Shown here piece by piece: positions 56,397 to 64,000 of a stretch of 64,000 nucleotides of DNA (positions are counted from its first letter, which is position 1; each line of letters starts with the position of its first letter). Both the position numbers and the translations under genes were made by a program. The notes beneath the pieces are model-generated. The model saw nothing but the letters and a program-made list of their open reading frames with translations, searched no databases and was not told where the DNA came from. Source of the stretch: Cohnella zeiphila (GTDB taxonomy: Bacteria > Bacillota > Bacilli > Paenibacillales > Paenibacillaceae); contig NZ_JACJVO010000031.1 in NCBI RefSeq assembly GCF_014212055.1, positions 62,001 through 126,000 on the forward strand, read 5' to 3'.

Positions 56397-57215
56397 TCAG
56401 GGCGGGGGAGCCAGCACTTTCCGGCGGGGAAGACCGAGCTCCGCCCGTCTCTGCACGTACAATCCGATGGAGATGCGAATGCGCTCCTGGCGGACTTTGG
56501 CCCTCGAACGGGACAGGCTGTTGTAGACGTTGGCCGTCGTGGTGCCGAGCAGCTTCGCGATCTCCGCCGGCGGCAGTTCCCCGAAGAAATGCGCCTCGAA
56601 AATCATGCGTTCCCGCTTGGACAGAATGCGAAGCAAGTCCCGAAGGCCCTCCAGCATATCCCTCCGCATCAAGCACTCCGACGGGTCCATGCGGCGCTGC
56701 GCTTCGAGTTCGGCAGTCGTCTGCAGCCGGAACAGGATGCGGTCGATATTCGTCCAGTCCGTCTCGCCATCTTCAGCCGCGGGGGCAGGCCGCATTCTCC
56801 CGCCGCCGTCCGGCCAGCCGGAGAACGGCCTCTCTTTGGCATAAGGCCCGCCGCGGCGAAGCTTCATGAGCGCCTGGTTCCGCACGATCCGGCACAGCCA
56901 AGGGTTGAACTTGCCCGTGTCCATCAGCGAGCCGAGATGGAGGAACGCGCGAATCAGCGCATCCTGCACGATGTCCTCCGCCAGATGGGGATCGCGGACC
57001 ATCCGGTTCGCCACCCCGAGCGCCTCCGCCCGATATTGGCGGACCAGCTCCCCGAACGCCTCCCGGCTGCCTTCGCGCGCCCGCTCGATCAGCTCGCGTT
57101 CGGAGAGCCGGGGGCCGGGCTCTTCCTCAACGTCGTCCCGAATGAATTCCGGATGACTCCATCGTACGGCTCTGTCTGCTCTCCGCTCCGCCGCCACGTC
57201 GCCGACTCCCCTCAT
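56397..57215 (-). CDS. ECF-type RNA polymerase sigma factor with extended C-terminus
   Basis: A 272-residue protein with sigma region 2 (FGELVRQYRAEALGVANRMVRDPHLAEDIVQDALIRAF) and region 4 (LSKRERMIFEAHFFGELPPAEIAKLLGTTTANVYNSLSRSRAKV). The ATG at 57215 is preferred over the start of the long frame at 57320. No anti-sigma gene is adjacent; a TetR gene lies upstream in the same direction (73 bases). The region between 2 and 4 is unusually long and basic/Pro-rich. Target genes are not known. Confidence 0.85.
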   Translation of the reverse strand: MRGVGDVAAERRADRAVRWSHPEFIRDDVEEEPGPRLSERELIERAREGSREAFGELVRQYRAEALGVANRMVRDPHLAEDIVQDALIRAFLHLGSLMDTGKFNPWLCRIVRNQALMKLRRGGPYAKERPFSGWPDGGGRMRPAPAAEDGETDWTNIDRILFRLQTTAELEAQRRMDPSECLMRRDMLEGLRDLLRILSKRERMIFEAHFFGELPPAEIAKLLGTTTANVYNSLSRSRAKVRQERIRISIGLYVQRRAELGLPRRKVLAPPP

Positions 57216-57288
57216 TTTCGCCTCAAGCCGATTCGGCCCTTCCTTGGACGGATGCCGCAGGATCGCGAAACCTATCGTCCGTCCGCAA

Positions 57289-57876
57289 TTATTTCGGTTT
57301 GACGATCGTCCGCATGACAAACTCCGCGTTGGGGATCCGGTACCCTTCGCCCAGCACCATAATCCCCGAGAGGATCGAGAAGTAATTGCCGACGATCTCC
57401 TCCGGATCGCCGTCCGCGATCTCCCCCGCCTGCTGGCCTTCCTTGAACAAAGGCAGCAGCCGGTCGATATACGCTTGCAGCGGGTATTCTTTCATAAGCC
57501 GGCCGGCCTTCTCCGGCACGCCGTCCGAGTGGGCGGCCTGGTAGATGAGCATGAAATACGGCGTATTCTCCTTGCTCAGAATGTGCTCCGTCAGCAGCCG
57601 GATCCGCTCCAGAGGGGAGCCGGGCAGTCCGTACAGGCCCTCGATGGAGGCGATCGACGTCTCCACCGCCCCCTGGATGAGCATCGAGAACAGGTCGTCC
57701 TTCGTCTTGAAATAGTGGTAAACAAGCCCGTGGCTGATCCCGGCTTCCGCGGCGATCATGCTCATCTTGGTTCCGATAATCCCCCGCCGGGCGAAAACCT
57801 TAATGGCTGCCTGAACGATCTGATCCTTGCGCTCGTCGCGAATTTGATCCAGCTGCTCTTCCCTTAATGGCGACAT
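57289..57876 (-). CDS. TetR family transcriptional regulator (hydrolase-associated)
   Basis: A 195-residue repressor. HTH: SMIAAEAGISHGLVYHYFKTKDDLFSMLI; the C-terminal pocket is helical (LSKENTPYFMLIYQAAHSDG). Starts ATG 57876. It lies 24 bases downstream of the alpha/beta hydrolase gene and probably shares its transcript, so repression at 58756-58772 would be autoregulatory through the hydrolase promoter. Confidence 0.92.
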   Translation of the reverse strand: MSPLREEQLDQIRDERKDQIVQAAIKVFARRGIIGTKMSMIAAEAGISHGLVYHYFKTKDDLFSMLIQGAVETSIASIEGLYGLPGSPLERIRLLTEHILSKENTPYFMLIYQAAHSDGVPEKAGRLMKEYPLQAYIDRLLPLFKEGQQAGEIADGDPEEIVGNYFSILSGIMVLGEGYRIPNAEFVMRTIVKPK

Positions 57877-57900
57877 CGTTCCTCATCCTTTGATTAGGCG

Positions 57901-58731
57901 TTAGCTGATTAGAAACTGCCGAACACACTGAGACACTTCCGCGGGCGACTCGCCGTTCTCCGGCGACAGATGATGGAGCTTGGGAATCGAGAGCGTCCGC
58001 GAACGCCCGATCGTCCGCTCCAGCTCTCCGGCCATGCGATGAACGGATTCCGGGCTTTTCCCGCCCGACAGGACGAGCACGTCCGCCCGGATCTCCCCGT
58101 ACCTGGGATACGTGGACGCCAGACGCCTGACTTCCCGGTGCTCGTTCAGATTCTCGGACAGAAGCCGCAAAATCCGGCTCCAATGGTTCCCGCGGATGAC
58201 CATCCTCAAGATGAGTTTAGCATACCATTTCGGGAGCCGCGACAGCGGCGTATGTCCCGCGCCCCGCACGAACGCTGCGAACGCCGCCCGATAGTCTCCC
58301 CGGTTCATGTCCTTCTCATATTCGGACAGCCAATTCCAGTCCGCCGGTTCCGATTGAACGACGACTCCCGGCTCATAAAGCGCGATCTTGGCGAACGCCG
58401 AAGTCGCCATGGCCGCCTCCAGCGCGGCCAGCCCTCCGTAGCTGTGGCCGAAGAGGTAGACGGCTCCCGTCGCTTCCTGCACAGCGAGAAGATCCTCGCG
58501 CTCCTTGGCGATGGAGTAATCCGGCCCCTGCGGCCCGCTGCCTCCGCGGCCCCGGCGATCCACGATATGAACCGTGAAAGAATCCGACAGCTTGCCGGCG
58601 AGCTCGGTGAATTCCTCCGATGTGCTAAGCGCTCCGGGGACGACCAGAAGCCCGGGGCCGCGGCCGAAGCTTCGATAAGCGATCGTGGTTCCGTCCTTCG
58701 ACGTAACCGCGTTATAAGAATTTTTAGTCAT
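57901..58731 (-). CDS. Alpha/beta-fold hydrolase
   Basis: A 276-residue hydrolase with the nucleophile elbow GHSYGG (about residue 95, after AVYLFG), a likely Asp in ADVLVLSGGKSPES and His in PKLHHLSPENG. N-terminus carries a GRGPGLLVVPG oxyanion loop. Starts ATG 58731. An operator-like repeat lies 25 bases upstream. Substrate unknown; esterase or haloperoxidase/epoxide-type possibilities. First gene of a unit with TetR and perhaps the sigma factor. Confidence 0.9.
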   Translation of the reverse strand: MTKNSYNAVTSKDGTTIAYRSFGRGPGLLVVPGALSTSEEFTELAGKLSDSFTVHIVDRRGRGGSGPQGPDYSIAKEREDLLAVQEATGAVYLFGHSYGGLAALEAAMATSAFAKIALYEPGVVVQSEPADWNWLSEYEKDMNRGDYRAAFAAFVRGAGHTPLSRLPKWYAKLILRMVIRGNHWSRILRLLSENLNEHREVRRLASTYPRYGEIRADVLVLSGGKSPESVHRMAGELERTIGRSRTLSIPKLHHLSPENGESPAEVSQCVRQFLIS

Positions 58732-58755
58732 TGGGCATCACTCCGTTTTTTTTGA

Positions 58756-58772
58756 TTGACTAAATCAGTCAA
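58756..58772. promoter_or_regulatory. TetR-type operator before the hydrolase gene
   Basis: TTGACT-AAATC-AGTCAA is an exact inverted repeat with 6-base arms, overlapping the likely promoter of the hydrolase-TetR unit. Confidence 0.7.
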
Positions 58773-58943
58773 CAATAGAATATGCGAAATGCGTACCCGT
58801 GTCAACCTCGAAATGTCTACCCGCAGATAGACCGCGTCCGCTTGCGAATCCTGCCGCCGATAGACGCGGCCGGGACCGGCGGGGAAGTATGATGAAGTCA
58901 GTTCAAACGAACGAAAAATAAGAAATGCGGAGGCGACTGACAA

Positions 58944-59330
58944 ATGAAAAGCAACAGAATGGTACGGATGGCCGGAATCGCGTTTATTCTCGGATTGGTT
59001 TTCTCGTTTCAGACGACGGGGCTTGGAGAGAAGGAGTGGGCGATCCTTGCCGGCTTCGCGATCTTGGGGTTCTGCGCCGGTGCGGTACAGGCGCAAGCGA
59101 TCTTGAAGGCACGGCAAGGCGCCATGAGCAAAGCGCTGCGGAACGTGCTCGTCGTCCTCTCCTTCGCGGTGCTGTTCGCCATCAAAGGCATCGTCGCTAC
59201 CAGCATCGTCTCCCATCTTCAAAATACCGGCGACTCCCTGCTCGTGCAAATTTTCTTCTCGATCTTCGGTCTGTTTCTCGCCCGCGGGCTCATTCTGGGA
59301 AATTCCTCCAGGAAACCCTCGGCCGTTTAA
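58944..59330 (+). CDS. Small integral membrane protein, unknown function
   Basis: A 128-residue membrane protein with about four hydrophobic segments (VRMAGIAFILGLVFSF, WAILAGFAILGFCAGAV, NVLVVLSFAVLFAIKG, LLVQIFFSIFGLFLARG). ATG 58944 with CGGAGG at about 58929. No family recognised. The stop overlaps the convergent DUF gene by four bases. It is single-copy in its neighbourhood; no regulator seen. Confidence 0.8.
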   Translation: MKSNRMVRMAGIAFILGLVFSFQTTGLGEKEWAILAGFAILGFCAGAVQAQAILKARQGAMSKALRNVLVVLSFAVLFAIKGIVATSIVSHLQNTGDSLLVQIFFSIFGLFLARGLILGNSSRKPSAV

Positions 59331-60340
59331 TGAACCCACTTCTCCGAATGGTAAGCCTTCATAAAGCCGAGGAAAGACTCCAGCGCCTCGACGCCTCTCG
59401 TCTCGGCTTCCCTCGCTTGCGCAAGCAGCGCGGCGGCCCGGTCGGCGGTCTCCGGATCCTTAGGGGTTCCGCCCTGCGGAAAAGGAAACAAGGCCCGAAG
59501 CTCGGCGAACGCGGCGGCCACGGCTTCATACTCCGCGGCGGCCGCCGCCGCATATTCGCGAACCTTGCGCTCGACGAAGTTGCTCCCGTCCCACTTGACG
59601 GCGAGCTCGCGCAGGAACCGGGCCGCGAATTCTCTCGCGTCGCCGATCACCGCCGCGTTATACGCGTTGCCCAATTCGTCCGCCGCGCGATCGTTCATGA
59701 CCCGGATCCAGGCATCGTAGCCGGCCAGGCCCATCGCGAACCGGTCCTTGAAAAATCCGGCGTCGTTCCACTCTCGTCCGCGGGCATGGTCGACGATCAT
59801 ATCCAGCGCCATCCGCAGCATTTCGTACTTCGAATGGGGAAGGCTCTCGCTGATCGTGATCAGAAACAGCACGTGGATTCTCGGATTCGCGAACTTGGCG
59901 TAGGGGATCGTGCCATCTTGGGATTTGTCCTTGGCGTAGAACAGCTGCTTCTCGTCATCATAGCCGTAGATCAGCCCGAATTCAGGCTCGAACAGGTCCA
60001 CGGCAATCGCCGGCACGCCCTTATCGATCGTCTCGTGAATCAGCGCCATCGTCTTCTCCACGAGCTCCGGCGTCGCCGGCGCTTGCGCCTCCCCCATATT
60101 GCTGATAAAGCCCAGATTGCATAGATTGCGGCGAAGAATGTACCCGCCGGGAAAAGAAGTCGGGCCTTCGATGCCGACTCGCTGCCGCTCGATGTTCATG
60201 CGGAAGGCATGTCCGGTCAGGCCCATCACGTCCACGAGCGACAAATATTTTTTGTCCGTGTAGCTCACCGCGCCGTGGATGGCATAAGCCGCGGTTGTCC
60301 AAGTCTCTTCCCAATCGTCCTTGCGTTTGATTTCCGTCAT
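59327..60340 (-). CDS. Conserved hypothetical protein, BtrH/DUF4872-like
   Basis: A 337-residue soluble protein without a signal peptide. Central strands EFGLIYGYDDEKQLFYAKDK and an N-terminal DKKYLSLVDVMGLTGHAF recall the BtrH N-terminal/DUF4872 type (papain-like fold), but no complete Cys-His pair is apparent. The C-terminal third is helical and Ala-rich. Start ATG 60340. No operon partner; function unknown and family call tentative. Confidence 0.72.
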   Translation of the reverse strand: MTEIKRKDDWEETWTTAAYAIHGAVSYTDKKYLSLVDVMGLTGHAFRMNIERQRVGIEGPTSFPGGYILRRNLCNLGFISNMGEAQAPATPELVEKTMALIHETIDKGVPAIAVDLFEPEFGLIYGYDDEKQLFYAKDKSQDGTIPYAKFANPRIHVLFLITISESLPHSKYEMLRMALDMIVDHARGREWNDAGFFKDRFAMGLAGYDAWIRVMNDRAADELGNAYNAAVIGDAREFAARFLRELAVKWDGSNFVERKVREYAAAAAAEYEAVAAAFAELRALFPFPQGGTPKDPETADRAAALLAQAREAETRGVEALESFLGFMKAYHSEKWVH

Positions 60341-60575
60341 CCGGACCGTTCCTCCCTCGAACCCTGTTTTTTCGGCTCCTATGCAGTCTGATGCCGCAAG
60401 CGGGAGAAATCTATCATCGGCTTATCAGCTTCTCCGCGACGATCTCCGTCGTCAGCCCGGCGATGCCAAGCTCCGTCCGTCCCCGGTCATGCCTGCTCTT
60501 AGAATCGGTTCATGAATATTTAGGGCCGGCGTCGAATAGCCATGATTTCCGTAAGTGAATTCGAGGAGGGAACGA

Positions 60576-61703
60576 ATGAAACGTCGATTCATCGCTTGGG
60601 CCGTCTTGCTGCCGATGTTGATGCTGCTGTCGCCGCTGCAAGCATGGGCCGCCGGGGGAAGCGCTGCGGCAGGAACCGGTTCCGAGACGCTTCTGTATCA
60701 GGTGAACGGAACCCTGTCGGACTTCGACCAAAGCCGCGTTCTATGGACGGAGACGGGCAATCATGCGCTCTGGCTGATCGACCGCAAGGACGGGAGTCAG
60801 ATCAAAGTGTTTGACGCCGGCGGGTCCGGCACTGTCGATCAGGCGAAACTAACCGCTCAAGGCGTCGTGTTCGCCTCGGCCGGATCGGCCCGTTATTGGG
60901 AGAACGGCACGGTGCGGGAGCTCGGCGTCAGTCAGAGGCTGAACGCGGCCAAAGGGAATTTTGCGGTATTTTCGAGCGTGGTCGTCGACTTGGGGACCGG
61001 CCGGATCCGTTCGCTGCCGAACTCGGGTTTTCAGAATGCGAACCGGTTCGATCTTGCGGCTGACGGCACGGTCGTTTATACGGATTCGACTTACACGTCG
61101 AAGCTGTACCAATCGCTGGCCGACGGAACGTTGACCGCTTGGGTGCCTCCCAATCCCCCCTATACCGCCTATTCCGGGGTGCTGACGGACGGAACCAACC
61201 TGATTTACAGAGTTCTCAAGTATACGAGCAGCGGAGAAAAGTGGTCTTTGCGCTTCCGCGATGGGGCCGGCCAAGCGACGGAGCTCGCGCTGAATCCGTT
61301 TCTCGGGGACTACTTCGACAACAGCAAGCAGGCTTTTCAAATCCGCAACGGCTGGGTCGCTTATAAAGCCTACGATAAAGACAAAGGCCACTGGATCTTG
61401 TACGTCCGGTCGCCGGAAGGCCCGACCCGGCAAGTTTACGAGGGTCCCTCTTCGTGGTCGGTCATGGATATTTTCAGGCGTCTCAGCCTCAACGAGCTCG
61501 GAGCGGACGGCTCGGTCGTGTTCACGGCCGATAATGTTGCCTACTACGCTTCGGCTCAAACGAACGGACTTGTGCGTCTGCCCGGCAGCTCGGGAGAATA
61601 TCGCTACCTGGAGCACGTTGTCGGCGGGCCGGGCGGGACCGAGTATCGGCTCGGCGCATGGTACCGGCTCTCCGGCGATTCGTTGTACGGAGTTCAGGTT
61701 TAA
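60576..61703 (+). CDS. Secreted WD40/propeller-like protein, unknown
   Basis: A 375-residue exported protein. A signal peptide covers residues 1-26 (cleavage after AWAA). The mature part has about five or six repeated units with a GTVVYTDSTYTSKLYQ or NHALWLIDRKDG pattern, reminiscent of a beta-propeller with Trp/Gly edges. ATG 60576 follows GAGGAGGG by five bases. No recognised binding motif; likely extracellular. The 235 bases upstream (60341-60575) hold only promoters. Confidence 0.83.
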   Translation: MKRRFIAWAVLLPMLMLLSPLQAWAAGGSAAAGTGSETLLYQVNGTLSDFDQSRVLWTETGNHALWLIDRKDGSQIKVFDAGGSGTVDQAKLTAQGVVFASAGSARYWENGTVRELGVSQRLNAAKGNFAVFSSVVVDLGTGRIRSLPNSGFQNANRFDLAADGTVVYTDSTYTSKLYQSLADGTLTAWVPPNPPYTAYSGVLTDGTNLIYRVLKYTSSGEKWSLRFRDGAGQATELALNPFLGDYFDNSKQAFQIRNGWVAYKAYDKDKGHWILYVRSPEGPTRQVYEGPSSWSVMDIFRRLSLNELGADGSVVFTADNVAYYASAQTNGLVRLPGSSGEYRYLEHVVGGPGGTEYRLGAWYRLSGDSLYGVQV

Positions 61704-61709
61704 TACGGA

Positions 61710-61740
61710 AAGGCAGCGGCGATCGTTCGTCCGCTGCCTT
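61710..61740. terminator. Bidirectional stem-loop between convergent genes
   Basis: AAGGCAGCGG pairs with CCGCTGCCTT around an eleven-base loop between the propeller gene and the HD gene. No T tract. Confidence 0.5.
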
Positions 61741-61743
61741 CCT

Positions 61744-62403
61744 TCATACGGTGCCGTCCCACTCCGACCGGAACTGCTCCAGGTATCGCTCCATGAACCG
61801 GTGCCGTTCCTCGGCGATTCGCATCGCGGAAGGCGTGTTGATCCGATCTTTGAGTTTCAGCAGCTTCTCGTGAAAATGATTGATGGCCGTGCTCTTCCCT
61901 TGACGATACTCCGCCGGGGTCATCGAATCCCGAGGCGGCAGGGAGGGATCGTAGATCGGATGCCCCTTCCAACCGGCATATAGAAACGTTCGGGCGATCG
62001 CGATCGCTCCGATTGCATCCAGGCGGTCCGCGTCTTGGACGATTTTCCCCTCGAGCGTGCGCATCGGGGGATTGGCGCCTGCATTGTACGACATCGTGGA
62101 GATGATCTCGATGACGTGCTCGCGATCGTTCCCTTCGAGCGGCTGTCGTTGAAGCCAATCGCCAACCTTCTTTAGCCCGCTCTCCTTGGACTCGTTCAGC
62201 TTCTCGTCCGCCACGTCGTGAAGAAGGGCGGCGACCGTGCAGACGAAAAGATCCGCACCTTCGCCGACCGCCAATCTCCCGGCCATTCGCGCGACCCGCC
62301 GGACATGCCACCAGTCGTGCCCGGTGTTGTCATGCTCCAAGACGGATCTGGCAAAATGCTCGGCGGCGCGAACGATGCTCCCTTGCTCTTCCGTTAGCTC
62401 CAA
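61744..62403 (-). CDS. HD-domain phosphohydrolase
   Basis: A 219-residue HD-superfamily phosphohydrolase. The metal motif is H...HD...D: DWWHVRRVARMAG, LLHDVADEK and DRLDAIGAIAIART. Starts with TTG at 62403 about eight bases after GGAGGAGAG. Resembles the YedJ/YhaM-type single-domain subfamily acting on nucleotides. It follows selO in the same direction (13 bases), so the two are probably co-transcribed. Confidence 0.9.
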   Translation of the reverse strand: MELTEEQGSIVRAAEHFARSVLEHDNTGHDWWHVRRVARMAGRLAVGEGADLFVCTVAALLHDVADEKLNESKESGLKKVGDWLQRQPLEGNDREHVIEIISTMSYNAGANPPMRTLEGKIVQDADRLDAIGAIAIARTFLYAGWKGHPIYDPSLPPRDSMTPAEYRQGKSTAINHFHEKLLKLKDRINTPSAMRIAEERHRFMERYLEQFRSEWDGTV

Positions 62404-62416
62404 CAGGCTCTCCTCC

Positions 62417-63889
62417 CTAAGTGCCGCAGAACGTTCGATAAGGCACGGCGGATTCTTCGGGCAATGCGCAGTACTCCTCTTGTTCGGGAGAATGGTCGTA
62501 CGGATGGGCCAGAACGCCGAGCAGGCGCTCCATCACGCTGTAGTCCCCGCGTTCCGTCGCCGCGGCCAATGCTTCTTCCACCCGATGGTTGCGGGGGATG
62601 ACCGCCGGATTGCTGCGGCGCATCAGCTCTTCGGAGGAGACTTCGGATTCCGCGTTCCTCCCCTGTCTCGCGCGCCACCGTTCCCGCCACTGGACGAACT
62701 CCGGCGTATCGATCGGCGCCGAGCCTTCCCGGCTGCCGATCGTGAGAGAACGGAAGGTGTTGGTGTAGTCGGCACGGTGTTTTCGCATCAAATCAAGCAG
62801 GCTCTCGATCAGCGCTTCATCCTCCGCCTCTTCGCCGGTCATCCCCAGCTTCGCCCTCATTCCCGTCAGCCAATGGCTTTTGAACTGCGGGCCGAATTCG
62901 GCGATGGCCTCCTCGGCCAGACGAAGGGCCTGCGTCTCGTCGTCATGAAATAGCGGCAGCAAAGCTTCGGCCAGTCTCGCAAGATTCCATGCGGCGATAT
63001 AGGGCTGATTGCCGTAAGCGTAGCGGCCCTGAACGTCGATGGAGCTGAACACCGTCGCCGGGTCGTAGACATCCATGAAGGCGCAGGGCCCGTAATCGAT
63101 CGTCTCCCCGCTGATCGCCATGTTGTCGGTGTTCATCACTCCGTGAATGAAGCCGACCAGCTGCCATTTCGCGATGAGCGAGGCCTGGCGCTTGATGACT
63201 TCCCGCAGAAGAAGGAGGTAGCGGTTCCCATCCTCCTCCTTGCCGATATCCGGATCATGCCGCTGCAGCGCATAATCCGCCAGCGTCCGAAGATCCTGCT
63301 CCTCTCCCCAATTCGCGGCGAATTGGAACGTGCCGACCCGCAAATGGCTGGCCGCGACGCGGGTGAGCACCGCGCCGGGCAGCTCGGTCTCGCGAAGGAT
63401 CTCTTCGCCGGTCGTCGCGACCGCCAAGCTGCGCGTCGTCGGGATGCCGAGTCCGTGCATGGCTTCGCTAATGATGTATTCCCGCAGCATCGGCCCCAGC
63501 GCCGCGCGGCCGTCTCCCCCTCGGGAGTACGGCGTTCGGCCCGAGCCTTTCAGCTGGATGTCCACCCGCTTGCCTTGGGGCGTGATCTGCTCTCCCAGCA
63601 AAATCGCGCGGCCGTCCCCGAGCATCGCGAAGTGCCCGAACTGATGCCCCGCGTAAGCCTGAGCGAGCGGGAGAGCTCCCTGGGGAATCCGGTTGCCCGC
63701 GAACGTCTCCGCCCCTTCTTCGCTCCTCAGCGCTTCGGCTTTTAGCCCCAGCTCTTTGGCCAGAGCCTCGTTCAGAATCGCCAGTTTCGGCAAAGGTACG
63801 GGTGTCGGTTTCTGTCTGGCGAACAGTCTCTCCGGCAGACGGGCGTAGCTGTTGTCGAAGTTCCACCCGGCATCGTTGGTCGTGGTCAT
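62417..63889 (-). CDS. selO: SelO/YdiU protein adenylyltransferase (UPF0061)
   Basis: A 490-residue pseudokinase-fold AMPylase. Active-site segments are visible: GHQFGHFAMLGDGRA and the P-loop-like GSGRTPYSRGGDGRA, EMISEAMHGLGIPTTRS-like region, HGVMNTDNM (about residue 250) and DYGPCAFMD. The C-terminus ends CGT, where the conserved Cys/Sec of the family sits (YRTFCGT). Family knowledge: transfers AMP to Ser/Thr/Tyr of proteins and is redox-regulated. ATG 63889. Upstream 100 bases carry no obvious operator. Confidence 0.94.
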   Translation of the reverse strand: MTTTNDAGWNFDNSYARLPERLFARQKPTPVPLPKLAILNEALAKELGLKAEALRSEEGAETFAGNRIPQGALPLAQAYAGHQFGHFAMLGDGRAILLGEQITPQGKRVDIQLKGSGRTPYSRGGDGRAALGPMLREYIISEAMHGLGIPTTRSLAVATTGEEILRETELPGAVLTRVAASHLRVGTFQFAANWGEEQDLRTLADYALQRHDPDIGKEEDGNRYLLLLREVIKRQASLIAKWQLVGFIHGVMNTDNMAISGETIDYGPCAFMDVYDPATVFSSIDVQGRYAYGNQPYIAAWNLARLAEALLPLFHDDETQALRLAEEAIAEFGPQFKSHWLTGMRAKLGMTGEEAEDEALIESLLDLMRKHRADYTNTFRSLTIGSREGSAPIDTPEFVQWRERWRARQGRNAESEVSSEELMRRSNPAVIPRNHRVEEALAAATERGDYSVMERLLGVLAHPYDHSPEQEEYCALPEESAVPYRTFCGT

Positions 63890-63958
63890 CGTATCCTCCC
63901 GGATGCTTTCTTTTTCCAGCTTATTATAACCCGCTATCTCCGCTCTAAAAAGGCAGCC

Positions 63959-64000
63959 TCACGCAATCTGCCCGTCGATCAGCGCCAATGCGGTGACCGA
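63959..64000 (-). CDS. Possible 3' end of a gene cut by the window edge
   Basis: The minus strand reads 13 sense codons (SVTALALIDGQIA) and then TGA at 63961-63959. This is consistent with the C-terminus of a protein encoded beyond the window. Too short to identify. Confidence 0.3.
   Translation of the reverse strand, partial: SVTALALIDGQIA

Overview
The window reads as chromosomal DNA of a GC-rich, spore-former-type Bacillota, most likely a member of the Paenibacillaceae (Paenibacillus/Cohnella-like). The reasons are strong AGGAGG-type ribosome sites with frequent TTG/GTG starts, an S-layer-anchored (SLH) giant protein, meso-diaminopimelate dehydrogenase, a type II pantothenate kinase, many AraC-free sugar-uptake genes of the MalF/MalG type without their own ATPase, and dense one-component regulators. 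This is inference from gene content; no rRNA or tRNA gene is visible.

Region 1 (1-8430) is a sugar locus on the minus strand: a LacI regulator (cut by the window edge), a Gfo/Idh/MocA oxidoreductase and a zinc alcohol dehydrogenase (ATGA-coupled), two ABC permeases, a lipoprotein binding protein and a GH127 beta-L-arabinofuranosidase. Four promoters carry the same LacI-type operator (consensus ACATTAACGTTAATGT, perfect at 8407-8422), so the whole locus looks like one LacI regulon. Region 2 (8500-16000) holds small stress-type genes, a MerR-TipAS regulator facing an Hsp33 gene with a textbook MerR-type promoter, and a TetR/MFS efflux pair that has been split by an IS200/IS605-family TnpB element; the TetR operator is still recognisable on both sides.

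Region 3 (16100-25300) is a mosaic of quinone/alcohol dehydrogenases of the MDR family, an MmyB-type XRE regulator, a NarL/DesK-type two-component pair, a DHA2 drug pump with a divergent TetR and two perfect palindromic operators, a methyltransferase and an HxlR regulator. Region 4 (25300-30050) has amino-acid metabolism (NADP glutamate dehydrogenase, diaminopimelate dehydrogenase) and an OmpR/EnvZ-type two-component system. Region 5 (30200-39450) is an envelope/surface region: an Ala-rich secreted protein, a pentapeptide-repeat protein, a 1725-residue SLH protein with eleven cadherin-like beta-sandwich repeats, then three tandem tail-collar proteins and an acetyltransferase.

Region 6 (39700-50250) includes panB and coaW (coenzyme A synthesis), a TSUP permease convergent with a streptothricin-acetyltransferase-like gene whose reading frame runs on into the permease gene, an FMN reductase, an ArsR regulator beside an MFS pump, a candidate small RNA at about 46281-46357, two short-chain dehydrogenases and a divergent purA-like gene facing a LysR regulator. 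Region 7 (50300-64000) has a beta-propeller gene remnant, a TetR-regulated NmrA-type gene with several related operators, an aldo/keto reductase, a PaaX-type regulator, an AEC permease, an ECF-type sigma factor, an alpha/beta hydrolase with its TetR, an HD phosphohydrolase and selO. Regulators with nearby inverted repeats are the dominant theme. Operator assignments are inferences from position and symmetry.
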